Assembly: GCA_018806985.1 (NCBI GenBank)
Contig: JADANN010000192.1
Span: 1,364,001-1,428,000 of the forward strand
DNA: 64,000 nt
Source of the DNA: Angiostrongylus vasorum
Lineage: Eukaryota > Nematoda > Chromadorea > Rhabditida > Metastrongylidae
Reading direction: 5' to 3'
Both the position numbers and the translations under genes were made by a program. This document shows, piece by piece, positions 20,514 to 31,084 of this stretch (position 1 is its first letter; each line of letters opens with the position of its first letter). The notes beneath the pieces are model-generated. The model saw only the letters and a list, made by a program, of their open reading frames with translations. It searched no databases and was not told where the DNA came from.

Positions 20514-23204
20514 ATGTTGGTTTTCCTTATTCTAACTCCTGTTTCACAGGTGAGTCAAAATCATCCTTACGTAGTTTAATCAAGGTGCCCAAAAACAATC
20601 TTACAGTTTCAATCAACATTAGTTTTAGTAGAGTACGGTTTCCGTAAAGCGCATGGGTACAAACAGCTGTAACGGTTCACCACATAAGATGGAGTTTGTG
20701 AAAAATCTCTTTTTCTCCCTTCGTTAGCTGAAAGCAAGTGGGACTATAGCTTTGTCTTCATAAATGAGGGCTCATTCAACATAAAAAATTATGGTCCCCC
20801 GGAAAAAACTACAAGAAAATTTAAATTCTTTGGCTATTGGTTCCATCTATAGCCATTCACCTACAGTGCTGTTTGTTCCTTGCCAAACTACCAAAAAAAT
20901 CGATTAAGCTGCGCATAAAAAATGTACGTTCAGATTTCTGACACACAAGATTCCCTCAATTATCACGAAGCTGATCCTATACTTGCTCTTCTTCAGGCGT
21001 TGTTCTTTGGAGGAACAGGCAGTTCATGTTCATGTGCTCCCCCCTCCAGTCTGCCCTCCTGCTATTCCAGCACCACCTTGTGCTCCAGCTTCTGAGTGGA
21101 TCTTATGCCGTAAGTACTGCTTTTCTGCTTATTTAGTTGTAAATATGCGATAGTCTAGCGAGTGATATAAAAATAGTGTAAAGACCACTCTCAACAATTT
21201 GGGCGATAATGAACAAGTGAAGAAGCAAATCTCCAATTTTGTGGATGTGTGCTGATTTGCAAGTGTTACATTTTATAGTATTCATTAATTTAGAGCGCCC
21301 CATACCAGCCACAGTTTTCGGCATCACAACGAATGGAGCCGGCCTACTTACGTAAGTAATGAGTATATATGGAAGAGTACATCACTAACCATCTATGGTT
21401 GTCGGTGCGCAGTACATCCATGGACGATGGCTCTATACCGCGCCCTCCAACTCTTTAGGGTCAGCTGGTTATCATCAGGGGTGCCAGGCTTGCTTGGAAA
21501 AGCAAAAACACTGACTTGATGAAAAACTAAATGGAGAACTTGGGGGCTATTTTACAGGCCACACACGTATTTAAATATACTCTACGATATTTAGTTGGGG
21601 GGCGAGAATGCGCCTTTCCTTGAGGGATTGAAAGATGCCAGATTCTTTATTATATGTAAGCCATATTTAAGTTTTAATGACTTTTCCATTATCATATGCA
21701 CTTATATAACAGATTGATCAAATCCGTCACTTAAATTTTTTATGATAGTCTTGACATTGTCTTTGATACTTTAAGGTACCATACCAATTTCAGTAGAACA
21801 AAATTAAATGCGTAAACCTTGGGAGGCAATAGAAGGATTTCAAAATTAAAAGAGGAAAAGAATGCAGTACAATTTTATCCCGCGTTTAATTGTTGTTTCC
21901 AGCTGCTCCACAAGCTGCTCCACCAGTTCTTCTACCTCCGTTTGATGGAAACATTGTCCCGGCTCAAAAAGTCGATCATTCTACCTCAAGTGGAGCGAGA
22001 CCCAGCGTGAGTAACTACTATATAGCCTGTGTTCTTACAGCAATGTGGCAATAACTTTTTAAGAAATTGAAATCGAATGATGCGTCTGATACGTATATGG
22101 AGCCAACTTCTGAACCACGAGCTCGTCGTGACAGCGAAGTAGCATTTGATGCAAAATGTAACTCTGAAGCTCTCAGAGAGATAATTCTTGAGGTGAATGG
22201 ATTCCCATTTCTAAGAACATGGACTCTTATAAATGGAACTGGTTCAAAGTTATCAAAAAGTTTTTCAAAATATTTTGTTACTGAGGAAGTTAATTGATAG
22301 TTTCTCAAAGCTATAATCGGAATTCCATTGCTGTTTGAAGACTTTGCAAATTCCACAGTTTTGCAGTGGCTAGAAATAGCTCATATATCAATGAAAACCA
22401 GAAGTGTTACTTTTTAAATCTTGTCCTTTATGTAATGAGAAAGCTCGAGATTTACACAGCTCATGAATTTATTGACTTCCCAGCACATAGTAAGTTTTAG
22501 CTCTAGCGATGAGTTTAGTGATTTCACTTGCAGAACATGCATGGAACAACAGCGGAATCTAAACGTCAGATCCAGGAAGTTGCCACAGATGAACTTGGCG
22601 GAAGGTGGGTGTACATATCCAGCATTATTTATTTATTGGTTGTTTTATAGTATTAGTATCTGAACATTGTGCGGATTATAGCAGTTCTTTCTCCCATTAG
22701 TTGACTCATCTGCTTCATCCACGACAGTCTTTGGATTTGCGTGTGGGTTCGGTTGATACTTGGGGACTTGGTCTATCCCATAAGTTCCGATGAATACTGA
22801 TAGAGATGAGTTACGCAGGGGCAGGTCAACTACTGCATTACCAGAGCATTTGGCGGCCATTGTGCATTGAAGAAAGGTTTTCCTAGACAACTCTGGCAGG
22901 AATTTTGCGACAACAGAAAGATGGGGTGGTTTGGCTTCACTGAGACGGGTACGAAACAGCGACCGTGGGTACTCTATTGCGCAGAACCTCTTGCCGCTAT
23001 GCATCATGTTTCCCGTGTAATAGCACCACTAGAACTTTGCAAAAGCAATGGTTTTTGAATTTCCTTGGAAAATAACGCTTGTGATGTTTCAGAATCGACG
23101 TAATTTGTTCGACGGGTACTTTCTCTTATATTGTGAACACGGAGTACTATTGTGAAACTGAATCGAATGGCTTAACCTGCTTGGCATTCCGACAGTCGTC
23201 TTGA
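20514..23204 (+). CDS. Ground-like domain secreted protein (frameshift in exon 2)
   Basis: Six exons: 20514-20549, 20997-21109, 21903-22006, 22064-22192, 22534-22604 and 23093-23204 (stop 23202-23204). All introns are GT-AG with pyrimidine/AG acceptors (cttcttcag, tgtttccag, tttttaag, acttgcag, gtttcag). Exon 1 gives a signal peptide (MLVFLILTPVSQ). Exons 2-3 encode a Cys/Pro/Ala-rich linker as in nematode grl proteins. Exons 4-6 encode the ground-like domain: CNSEALREIILE, SKRQIQEVATDELGG, then IDVICSTGTFSYIVNTEYYC with its conserved cysteines. Such proteins are hedgehog-related secreted proteins of nematode epithelia and cuticle. Exon 2 has six Cs at 21039-21044; in the given frame it hits a stop (TGA near 21092), while one C fewer restores a frame whose phase matches exon 3 exactly. 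This is either a sequencing/assembly error or a recent null mutation. About 187 residues expected. Confidence 0.8.
21405..21530 (+). repeat. SINE family A fragment A7 (old)
   Basis: Inside intron 2 of the ground-like gene. It retains catggacgatggctc, an aactctttagggtcagctgg counterpart of the ccggggtcggcaaattgg core, and gccaggcttgcttggaaaa. Heavily decayed. Confidence 0.35.
22645..23007 (-). CDS. Antisense open frame in ground-like intron 5 (unassigned)
   Basis: A 120-codon minus-strand frame lies entirely within the last intron of the ground-like gene. Codon use looks coding-like throughout, with an Asn/Pro-rich block (YQPNPHANP) followed by an acidic patch (VVDEADES). I recognise no domain. 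It could be a nested gene exon, part of an unknown repeat or chance; no splice partners were found. Confidence 0.25.
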   Translation of the reverse strand: MMHSGKRFCAIEYPRSLFRTRLSEAKPPHLSVVAKFLPELSRKTFLQCTMAAKCSGNAVVDLPLRNSSLSVFIGTYGIDQVPKYQPNPHANPKTVVDEADESTNGRKNCYNPHNVQILIL

Positions 23205-23318
23205 ATCAAAAAGCGCACTTCCATTATGGGAAGGACGGCTGGCAGTTCGAAGTCTAAGGGTAGTAAGATGCATCACAAGAAAAGCTCCTTTGTAATTTTT
23301 TTGTCGTGCCAATTAATA

Positions 23319-23324
23319 ATAAAG
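23319..23324 (+). promoter_or_regulatory. Poly(A) signal of the ground-like gene
   Basis: AATAAA about 115 bases after the stop codon at 23204, at a typical distance for nematode 3' untranslated regions. Confidence 0.55.
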
Positions 23325-23539
23325 TTTATTTGCTTTTTCGAGATCTAATTCAGTTAATATCGCACATTACTTTGCAATTCTGCTTGCTACTATACTGCGT
23401 AGGTCTCATTTGGTGGGATTTTTTCAAGATGGCTCTATATTTGGGTTAGCCAACACATCTTCGGTCAAACAGCACCCTGCTTGTCAGTGTCACTACTCAA
23501 AGTAAATAGCCGCGATACAATTACAACAGAACTGTAGAA

Positions 23540-23708
23540 GGGCTGCGGGTGGCGGATCAATAATGATGCAGTGAAATACGACCATAGTTCTTTGCTCAAC
23601 CCCACGCCCTGGCCAAACCAAGCACTTCATCCTCCCAAAGTCGGCAAAGTAGCTCTAGATTTGTTCCGGAGGTTGCAAAAAATGATTCATCAGTAGGCCA
23701 ACCCAAAT
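23540..23708 (+). repeat. SINE family A fragment A8 (old)
   Basis: Retains cccacgccctggccaaaccaagc, cttcatcctcccaaagtcggc and catcagtaggccaacc, in the order of the A-family core. Both ends are decayed. Confidence 0.4.
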
Positions 23709-23881
23709 CAAGGAATAGACAAAAATACAAAAATCATTTAGCTACTTCGACAACTGGTGCTGAGTGCATACTAGAAATTTAATAGAACATTTTCTCCTTT
23801 CCACTTTGTGGTGGTAGAAGTCGGGCCATGGTTTTATCATTACGATTGAAAGTCTTATAGCATATTCTCTTTGAAAAGGTT

Positions 23882-24175
23882 TTAAAACAGAATGTGATCG
23901 GAAAGACGATGTGATTGCGCTGAAATGATCTCATTTTCACGAAACACCATGGTCAGGTCATTGGAACCTAGAAATGTTTCGAAACGTGGAAATAAATATT
24001 GAAACAAAACGTCCATTACAACAAAACAGCATTCAACACCCAAGCTCCATTGCTTTTTTATAGACTGTACAACTTGCAATGATGATGGATGATTTAAAAT
24101 TTGAAACAACAGTGTGGAAACATTTTTTACAGTCATAGACACTTTTGGTAAAGGATAAAAAAATACAAAAAAGAA
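23882..24175 (-). other. Unassigned minus-strand open frames
   Basis: Two overlapping minus-strand frames (23882-24142, 86 codons; 24033-24233 partly into SINE A9) both look moderately coding-like, and I cannot choose between them. No domain is recognised. The adjacent SINE A9 insertion would have cut any gene here. Confidence 0.2.
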
Positions 24176-24448
24176 AACACTCTCGGCGTTGATCTATCCC
24201 TGAGGGATGCGCCATGTATTCTTCATTAAGCATCGTTTGGAGGTGATCGGATGCTTATCTGGCCTTTTACAACGACTCGTGGGTGGCCTAGCGGTGTATC
24301 GAGCCAGTGCTCCTATGCTTCCAGGCAAGTCTGGTACTAATTTGCCGACCCCGGGGGATGGAAGACTTGTTGGGGGCCACTGGCATAGGAATCGATCCCA
24401 AGTGCACCGCAGGCGCCTTCGAACACTGAGCCACACTCGCCCCCTTTT
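24176..24448 (-). mobile_element. SINE family A, copy A9
   Basis: Well-preserved reverse copy: tgatctatccctgagggatgc at the 3' end, ccagtgctcctatgcttcc core, B box reverse ggaatcgatccca, and an A box reverse ctgagccaca at about 24425-24434. Confidence 0.75.
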
Positions 24449-25380
24449 GGTAAAGATAAACAAAAAAAATTAAATTCTTTGGTAAATATAAGCAAAATAT
24501 GGGTCTACAATTTGCGAAAAAAATGAAAATTTCGCGTCAAAACCGAGTTCATAAATTCCTGGAGATCAGGGGAGAGTTCAACCATGTCGTTCAAATCTGG
24601 AATTGCCAGAAGAAGTCACTAGATTGATATTTTGAACAAAGGCTTTATTACTACTGATGATGTACTGATTATTCATGCAATCATGGATCACTTTAAACAG
24701 ATTATTTTATAATTAGTGCCAAAATCCCGCACACAACTGGACTCGGAATAAAAAGTCCATGTGATTTCGTTGTTCAAAGACGAGTGGTATGTCAGTATAG
24801 CACAGTTCGTCTGCTAAACCCAGTTGATTAGGTGAAAATTTTCGCAAGGGAACGGCTTTGACGAACGTCGACAAATTCGATTATCCGTTTATGTGAACAG
24901 GTTCTTCACTTTGCAACAAAGACGCAACAATCACTTGGTCGTCATGAAATCAAAAGTTTTGACGCCTATGAAGGTGATAAGATAAGAATCAGATTCAAAG
25001 AGAAAGCTGTGATAAGGGAAAATCTCAATGACGTCGGAAAGATCTACATGCATCCTGGCATCAATTTTTTCGTGATGGAAATTTGCCAGAATGGAATTAT
25101 GTAAAACGAGGGAAAAATATTTATTTGACGTCAAAGACAATCATGATAAACAAGAACACAAAAACAAATCAGGTTAACAAATCAGAAGCACGGGCTTCAA
25201 CGTTGTCAGAAAATCACTTGTTTATAGGGGTGGCTTTTATTGTGGTCGGTAGTATTCACAAATTTGTTACCACAATTTGCTTTACGGCACGCACTGACAG
25301 AACTTCTATCTAGCTACCGGCCTTTGCTTCCGATCAAACGAAATTGCATAAAGCCTAACGTTTCCAGAATTGTATTAGGT
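24449..25380. other. Non-coding, nothing recognised
   Basis: No exon or known repeat family. Open frames at 24931-25140 (-) and 25083-25313 (+) are unrecognised. Confidence 0.4.
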
Positions 25381-25384
25381 AATT

Positions 25385-25568
25385 GCGTCATCTGATCTAC
25401 AAAGGCTGTGACCGCCTTTGGTGGCGAAGACCTGGGGCAGACTTTGGCCAGGCTGGTCTCGAGATTCCAAGAAACCACAATGACTTAACCAGCAAATCTC
25501 CCAGAAATGGAGATTGTGCTGGGGGCCCACACAACCAGTGAGGACGGGCCGTTCAGGTGTCAAGTGTC
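25385..25568 (-). repeat. Family F repeat, copy F1 (truncated)
   Basis: Reverse copy sharing gacctggggcagactttggcc, the tgacttaaccagcaaatctcc block and the gtgaggacgggccgttcagg end with F3 (43.2 kb). In the forward sense it starts with acttgatactt-type sequence and here stops at the gatcagagg-equivalent, as F3 does. Confidence 0.6.
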
Positions 25569-26005
25569 TATTGCATCATTATGGTTGTATTTCCTGTAAC
25601 ACCTTGCCATTAGAAAAAAGAGTACCCCCTTATATCAGCTTTCGCCTATCATCATATGACTGTCAGAAAAGTAGGAACCATCCGAGAAGTTGAAACTGCG
25701 TTCCGGAGACTTAAAACTTGTGCCGCACCAGTTCCTCGAATTAGAAGTGAGGACGGCATCTTCACTACCTATGAGGAGTTGCTTGACAAAAGAAACAGGA
25801 TGAAGCTTGATTCTATAGGAACACAAATAACATGGTCGAAAATAAACGCCAGCTGTAGAACTTCTTTGTAGAAGGATCTACATAGGTGTTTATCACTATT
25901 CGACTTTGTGAACGAAAAGGAACTCACAGTTTTTCAGTTGATATTTATTGCCCGCTCCTTTTCAATTGTGTCAAATAGAACTACTGTTAAGCTGAACCTA
26001 TTTTC
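25569..26005. other. Unassigned; possible coding stretch 25656-25871 (+)
   Basis: The start (ttatggttgtatttcctg, accttgccattagaaaa) is a 3' fragment of SINE family B. The 71-codon + frame at 25656-25871 is hydrophilic, with no domain recognised and no splice support. Confidence 0.25.
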
Positions 26006-26007
26006 CA

Positions 26008-26250
26008 AACCAAATGGGTTCAACGCGCCTTTTATTGCGCCCATCAGATCATTCCAATGGACGGGTGATTGCTGATAGCACCGCTAGGGACTCAGTTGGT
26101 ACAGCGAATAACACGTGAGCTCCGAAAGCACGTGGTCGCTTGTTAGAAGCGCACCTGAAGATGGAACTATGGTCGGATGCAACCACGATCTGGAATTGGC
26201 AACACAAAACTCTTATGCCGCACTATTCCGTTCCACAATCTGATTCTTGG
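26008..26250 (+). mobile_element. SINE family B, copy B7
   Basis: The 5' block gggttcaacgcgccttttattg, then gtgattgctgatagcaccgct and the tRNA-like head ggtacagcgaataacacgtg. The B-box region is decayed. Confidence 0.45.
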
Positions 26251-26529
26251 ACTCTGAAAACAACTGCTTTAAGAAAAGAGCCCAGGATTCTACCTTCTCA
26301 CTTTGAATTGCGATAGAAAGCACGGATAGGCTCTACTACCAGACAATAATATCACTCATAAGAATATCATAAAAGATAATATCACTGCTGATTTCCTTAA
26401 AGCAGGAGGCAACAAATATTGAGTGTACTCTCCGTGTAGTTTAAGTATCCTGTCGCCCATATCAAAAAGTTTGGATAAAGCAGCATCAGTTGAGCGAGCA
26501 GTATCTTAACAAGTGTTCTGCCGCATAAC

Positions 26530-26880
26530 TCACATCCAGGTAGTACCTCGGCTCAAAAAAAGTCCGTCGGGAGTACAAACTGCCTCTTGCTTTAAGTATG
26601 TCGATAACCCTGAAGCTGTATCACCTGTACAACGTGTAGTCACGTTACCGTCGAGTGACTCGAGCGGGCGCCAGTAAATCTTCCATTTTTTCCCTGTTGC
26701 GTGCAAGAGTAGCCAAGTGGGTTCTGCTCGTTCTAGGGACTCGACGAGCATGATATCATTCTTCTCGGCTTTTCGTGGAGAACTCTGGCCATCGAGTCGG
26801 TGGTCTTCTGCAGTGCGTTTAACATCCCGAGGAATCCAGTCACTAACGGCTCTTGTCCATCTGTTGTCATTCATACGCAC
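26530..26880 (-). pseudogene. RTE C-terminal region after the RT
   Basis: The 116-codon frame begins RMNDNRWTRAVSDWIPRDVK, the characteristic block after the RT domain of RTE-clade elements, and later has the W..YWRPL block. It is separated from the RT by decayed sequence (26880-27180). Confidence 0.7.
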
Positions 26881-27180
26881 TACGTGTCCGGCCCACCTTA
26901 TCTTTGACTGTTTGGCTTTCAGAACGGCATCTTTGATTTTTGATCGTTCACGCAGGTCGGAGCTTCAGATCCCTTCTATTAGTTGTGTGAAACGAGAATC
27001 TCCTAGCATCGTCCTTTCGGCTGCGCGTTCAATAATGCTGAGTGATCTTTCATCCTGTTTACTCAGCGTCCAGGCTTCAGACGCATGCGTTAACGCAGGA
27101 GGTGCCGTTGAGTCGAAAAGGTGGGCACGGAGTCCGGTGTTCCTTGCTCTCTTCACTACATTCTCGATGCTCTTGAAAGC

Positions 27181-27573
27181 TCACCAAGCCGCTCGTTTCC
27201 TTCTGCTGAACTCTGGAGCTAACTCGTTCATCACGTTGATTTCCCGACCTAGATAGATATAATTGGAGCATTCGGAAATAGTCGTTCCATTGAGCGTGAA
27301 TGGAGCATACGAAACCAATCCGTTCTTCATGAACATCGTTTTCGTGAGATTTAGTCGAAGACCGATCTTTCCACAGGCTTTATGAAAGTCGGCAAGCATA
27401 CGTTCAGCCTGACTAATGTTTGATGTTACAAGAATGATATCATCAGCAAAGCGAAGATGGTGTGATTGCTGAACATCGATTTTCACTCTCATGTTATCTA
27501 CTCCAGTGTTCCCACGACGTTCTTGAGAGAAGAGGAAATAATTTTGGCGAGATGGTATCGCCTTGCTTAACAT
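27181..27573 (-). pseudogene. RTE reverse transcriptase, catalytic segment
   Basis: The 130-codon frame contains LRFADDIILV (residues 40-49), with the FADD catalytic aspartates at about 27450-27439, followed by the thumb-like LRLNLTKTMFM and YLGREI blocks. The upstream part is disrupted by the inserted element at 27570-28344. Confidence 0.8.
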
Positions 27574-28344
27574 ATAGAGAATTCCTGCATCAGTAGAGAA
27601 TTCTTTATCTACCTAACAAACACATTCGCTGTGGCCCGACGACGCCTTGGAGATCTTTCGCTGTGAGCCGTTACATCAGTGCATACATTATTGTTCATGG
27701 ATTTTATTGGGTAAAAAACCCACTGAATCACCTCACTTGTAATTTATTGTACATACATTACAAGCCTCATTGCAATGTTGTGTAAATAGCATGTATATGC
27801 GTATAAAGGTTTGATTACCCAAGTTTGAGCGCAGGGGATATAAAGGCGTTCGCGGGAGTAAATAAGAGTGAAGAATTGCTTGTAAAGTACCTGTGAGCAA
27901 TAAAAGTATTTAACTTATGCTAACAACACAACGTGATTACACGAGAATCAACGGAAGCGTTAATGTATCAGCAATGCAAGAGCTAAGGATTACAGTTAAT
28001 ATCCTTACAACCTAAGCAAATGTAGAAAGATTAAGCGGGAGGGAAATGATGATGGAATGGCAACGGCGGTCTCCAAGGCGTCGTCAGAAGCCAAATGACA
28101 GTGTTAGTAGGCGTGGCTATGTCCAAGCGAGTGGCGTTGGTCGTAGGGTCAAGGCTCGGGCCGCGGGGGTCTAGTCCCCAAACAATGAGACGTACCCACT
28201 AGTGGCGTGCCCGATGGCTAGAATGGGATGTAGATGTAGAGCACGCACGAGGGCGTTGTGGCATATGCAGTCTCTATCGACTTATAGAATGTGTTTGTTA
28301 GGTAGATAGAGAATTCTCTATCTGATAGAGGAATTCTCTATATA
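27570..28344. mobile_element. Terminal-inverted-repeat element inserted in RTE copy A
   Basis: About 57-bp imperfect terminal inverted repeats: left arm 27573-27627, right arm 28287-28344, the inner 32 bases (27596-27627 and 28287-28318) differing at one position. The empty site is seen in RTE copy C near 39030 (gccttgtctaacccttc), and comparison indicates a TA-like target duplication, as for Tc1/mariner-type MITEs. The interior has no transposase frame, but carries a TATA-like gatataaagg (27837-27846) and an AATAAA (27901-27906), an LTR-like pairing. It is therefore a non-autonomous element of uncertain class. Confidence 0.65.
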
Positions 28345-28544
28345 ACCTCTCTTTTGACGTCGATGTTAATATCGTTGTAAAACAGCGATACCTTGGTTGT
28401 AAAATCTTTATGCAGGTCACGAAGAATCGTATTATAGTGAGTGGAGGCTCCCTGATTGCACAGAGCATTCATAATTGCTTCTATCTCAGCTGAGTGAAAA
28501 GTCATCTTTAAATCGACGAGAGTGAGACAGAGCGGTCAAATGCA

Positions 28545-28971
28545 TTATCGCGATACTTCAAAGGGTCTTGTTATCCCGTGGATGTGGTCCGTTGTCGTGA
28601 ATACTTCTCGAAATCCTGTTTGATCACATGGCCGACCTTCGCTCAGTGTTCTGACAGTTCTGTTTAGGATGACTAGAGTGGAAACTTTGTACAGGACAAA
28701 CAGCAATCGTTGGGGGGATAGTTGCCGATATCGTGAAATGGAGGTCACCCTTCCTAAACAACAGCGCCGTCTTGGAGGTCTTCCACTGAGATGGGACCTG
28801 GCATTCAGACAGGAAACGTGAGAAGTGGCGATCCAGTGTGCCGGTTGGCAGAAGGTTCTTCAGGTGTTCAGATCCCATCTTGTCCGGACCTGCTGTTGTT
28901 CGATTTTTCACCGACGAAATAGTAGGTCGGATTTCGGAAGGGAGAAGTGGAGGTGCGACATATTCATCCAC
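28545..28971 (-). pseudogene. RTE reverse transcriptase, N-terminal segment
   Basis: Two overlapping frames (28624-28971 and 28545-28748) cover the start of the RT: the block TAGPDKMGSEHLKNL is the typical A-G-P-D finger motif, and QTGFREVFTTTDHIH, in the second frame, corresponds to the Q.GFR motif. A frameshift lies between them. Confidence 0.7.
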
Positions 28972-29265
28972 TTTTATTTCATAGGAGGGTGAGAGAACAT
29001 GGCTTTTGAAGAGAATGTGAGTAGTGATCCTGAATGATTTTCTCTATTGCACTTCTGGAAGCTGTAACTGTTCCATCTGGGCGTCGGTGTGCAATCACCT
29101 TGGTTTTGTAACAGGCTAAGGTTCAATGGGCTTTGCCAATGCTTTTCCAACCCTCCGCAGCCTCGACCGTAACTACTGCTCTTCCCTCTTTAAGATAAGA
29201 TCCTCTTTTATCGCCTGCCTGCATCGCTTTGCAAGTTCGGACGTTAGTTCGCGGTTGCCTGCAGC

Positions 29266-29529
29266 TTATGCGATTCCACGCTGGCTTGTCTGCTCAAGTT
29301 CTTCTAGAGAGAAACGTCTCTTGGTGGCTTTCGAGCCTTCAGTTTTCATAGCGCTTGCTTGAAGATGTTGAATGAGCGGATCGCATTCCTCGTCCATGTT
29401 ATTGAGAATGGTATCTTCCTTACGGCTGACTAGCGAATTGAGTAAATCCCAGTTTATGGTGGTTTTGGTTCTTCCTTTATTTGAATTTAGCGGCTTTTTC
29501 TCTTTTCCGCGAGAAATAAAATCTTTCAA
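29266..29529 (-). pseudogene. RTE linker between endonuclease and RT
   Basis: The 87-codon frame has the INWDLLNSLV block and the TKRRFSLEELEQTSQRGIA block found in RTE polyproteins between endonuclease and RT. The same segment occurs in copy C (39698-40039 and 40067-40405). Confidence 0.6.
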
Positions 29530-29622
29530 AAAGGGAAACGATGGTTTGATTCCGTGTAGAATTTTGAGACGACAGAGACATCAATTAGGCAAAACCTCCG
29601 ATTTACAATAACATGCTCTATT

Positions 29623-30006
29623 TCATAACGGTGCTCTCCACTGGGAAGACTCCCACGTCCAGCGTTGAGGCTGAGCCTTATAGAACTGCGAGTCATCATG
29701 AATGGTTTTGGTCGTCACGATAAACTCAGGCAGCCGCTTACCCTGCTCGTTCCGTTCTAATCCGTGGGTCCCAATGTGACATTCTTCAGACGTTCTTCTT
29801 GGTCCAATCTTGGCGTTAAAATCTCCAATGATGACCTTGTGGAATGTATGATGTTCTGTATAGTTCTCCAAGTCCATACAGAACGCTTCGACTTCTTCTT
29901 CGTCATAGTTTGATGTCGGCGCATAAACGACAAAAACTGTCAGTCCCTGTATTGATCCACATCTCGTCAATCTTAAACCTCCGATTCGGGTTGTTGGTTG
30001 TTCCAA
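29623..30006 (-). pseudogene. RTE endonuclease, C-terminal part
   Basis: The 127-codon frame contains [19 protein letters not shown] and [11 protein letters not shown], the latter with the catalytic GDFN of APE-type endonucleases that nick target DNA for target-primed reverse transcription. The N-terminal part (30400-30642) is separated by the SINE A10 insertion. Confidence 0.75.
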
Positions 30007-30109
30007 TGAATTGATTGTTCCCTAACATGCGTTGATGAGAATGCGAGCGCAGCCGAGCTCCTCTATTGTCTCATGTTCCGAGGAACACTTTTTCTCAGTT
30101 GTCATAAAA

Positions 30110-30394
30110 GGATAAAAAGATAAAGCTCTCAACGTCGACCAATCCCTGAGGATGCGCAATGCATTCCACTTTATAAAAAACATCGTTTGGAGGTGATTGA
30201 ATGCATGTCTGGCCTTTGAAATGACTCGCGGTAGTCTATCGATGTATCGAGTCAGTGCTGCTATCCTTTCAGACAAGTCGGGTATCAGTTTGCGGACCCT
30301 TGAAGGATGGAAGGCTTGGTGGGCCATGGGCGCCGGGATCGATTCCACGTGTGTGTTGCAGGGCACCTCCGACCACTGCGCCACACGCTTCGTC
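30110..30394 (-). mobile_element. SINE family A, copy A10, inside RTE copy A
   Basis: Full reverse copy with a tail of repeated aaaaggataaaa (30106-30122), B-box reverse gggatcgattccac near 30335 and A-box reverse ccactgcgccaca at 30373-30385. Copy C reads straight across this position (gtgtcatagacggcg at about 40782), so the insertion is derived. Short similar ends (gttgtcat / gatatcat) look like the target-site duplication. Confidence 0.8.
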
Positions 30395-30399
30395 AGATA

Positions 30400-30642
30400 T
30401 CATAGACCGCGATGATGGGTGTTGTCGATGACGCCGCACCTTACCCTTCTTGCTTGCGTGATCAAGTCTTCTATCGAGGGATTACATGCAGGTGTGCGTG
30501 CATTCTGTGTATAAATCGCCACATTAGTCCTCTGCGATTTGGGTAGTTTGGAATGCTCCTGACATTTTAGCAGCCTCTCCGTACTCATCCTACCCAACGC
30601 CGCTGGATCGGAGGCTTTTTCGGGGTTCGAGGAATGAGGCAC
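30400..30642 (-). pseudogene. RTE endonuclease, N-terminal part
   Basis: The frame contains SIEDLITQARRVRCGVI, matching the start of RTE endonucleases and its counterpart in copy C (40582-40869, which continues IGLAETRR). Separated from the catalytic part by SINE A10. Confidence 0.65.
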
Positions 30643-31084
30643 GTTTGTTCTACTATGCTTAACTTTTTGATACTCACGTTTAGCTCTTGCTGTGCTCTGA
30701 ATTTGGGGCTGGGTATACTGACGGGTAGCCTGGCAACCTCCCGGAACAGATATTGAGCTTATTTGTTGGAGACGACTCCTAGCCTGCTCTTATATACCTT
30801 CTTGTCACTTGGTGCCAGGGTTTTGGCCGATTTGACTCGTAGAATACAATCTGCATAAACGAGAACTTACCCACGCATGCATGCATAAACACGCCTCGTA
30901 AACACAGAAAGCATCTGCCAAAACGGCGCAGCAAAAACAGGGAGTTTATCCCGCGGATCCATCTGCGTCTCAGGGAAGTAAAGGTTGCTTTTGGTCTGCG
31001 ATTAACCTCCTATCGACAACTTGGAACGCGTCACGTAGGCTCGCGACTAACCGGCTCGAGATGGATCATATGAAGGAGTTCCGT

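Larger units (their letters stand above)
26520..31080 (-). mobile_element. RTE-clade non-LTR retrotransposon, copy A (broken)
   Basis: A minus-strand LINE with, in 5' to 3' order, a 5' region (31080-30640), an apurinic-type endonuclease (30642-29623), a linker, and a reverse transcriptase followed by an RTE-type C-terminus (29529-26530). The endonuclease GDFN motif, the RT FADD motif and the RW..A..DW.PRD C-terminal block identify the RTE clade. The coding region is split by frameshifts and stops, by a SINE A insertion (30110-30394) and by a terminal-inverted-repeat element (27570-28344). Copies B and C in this window share its sequence. It is not functional as it stands. Confidence 0.8.

Noticed and set aside
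21299..21345. Candidate extra exon in intron 2 of the ground-like gene (before gtaagtaa).
   Set aside because: No acceptor choice keeps the phase required by exon 3, and its composition does not fit the Pro/Ala-rich linker.
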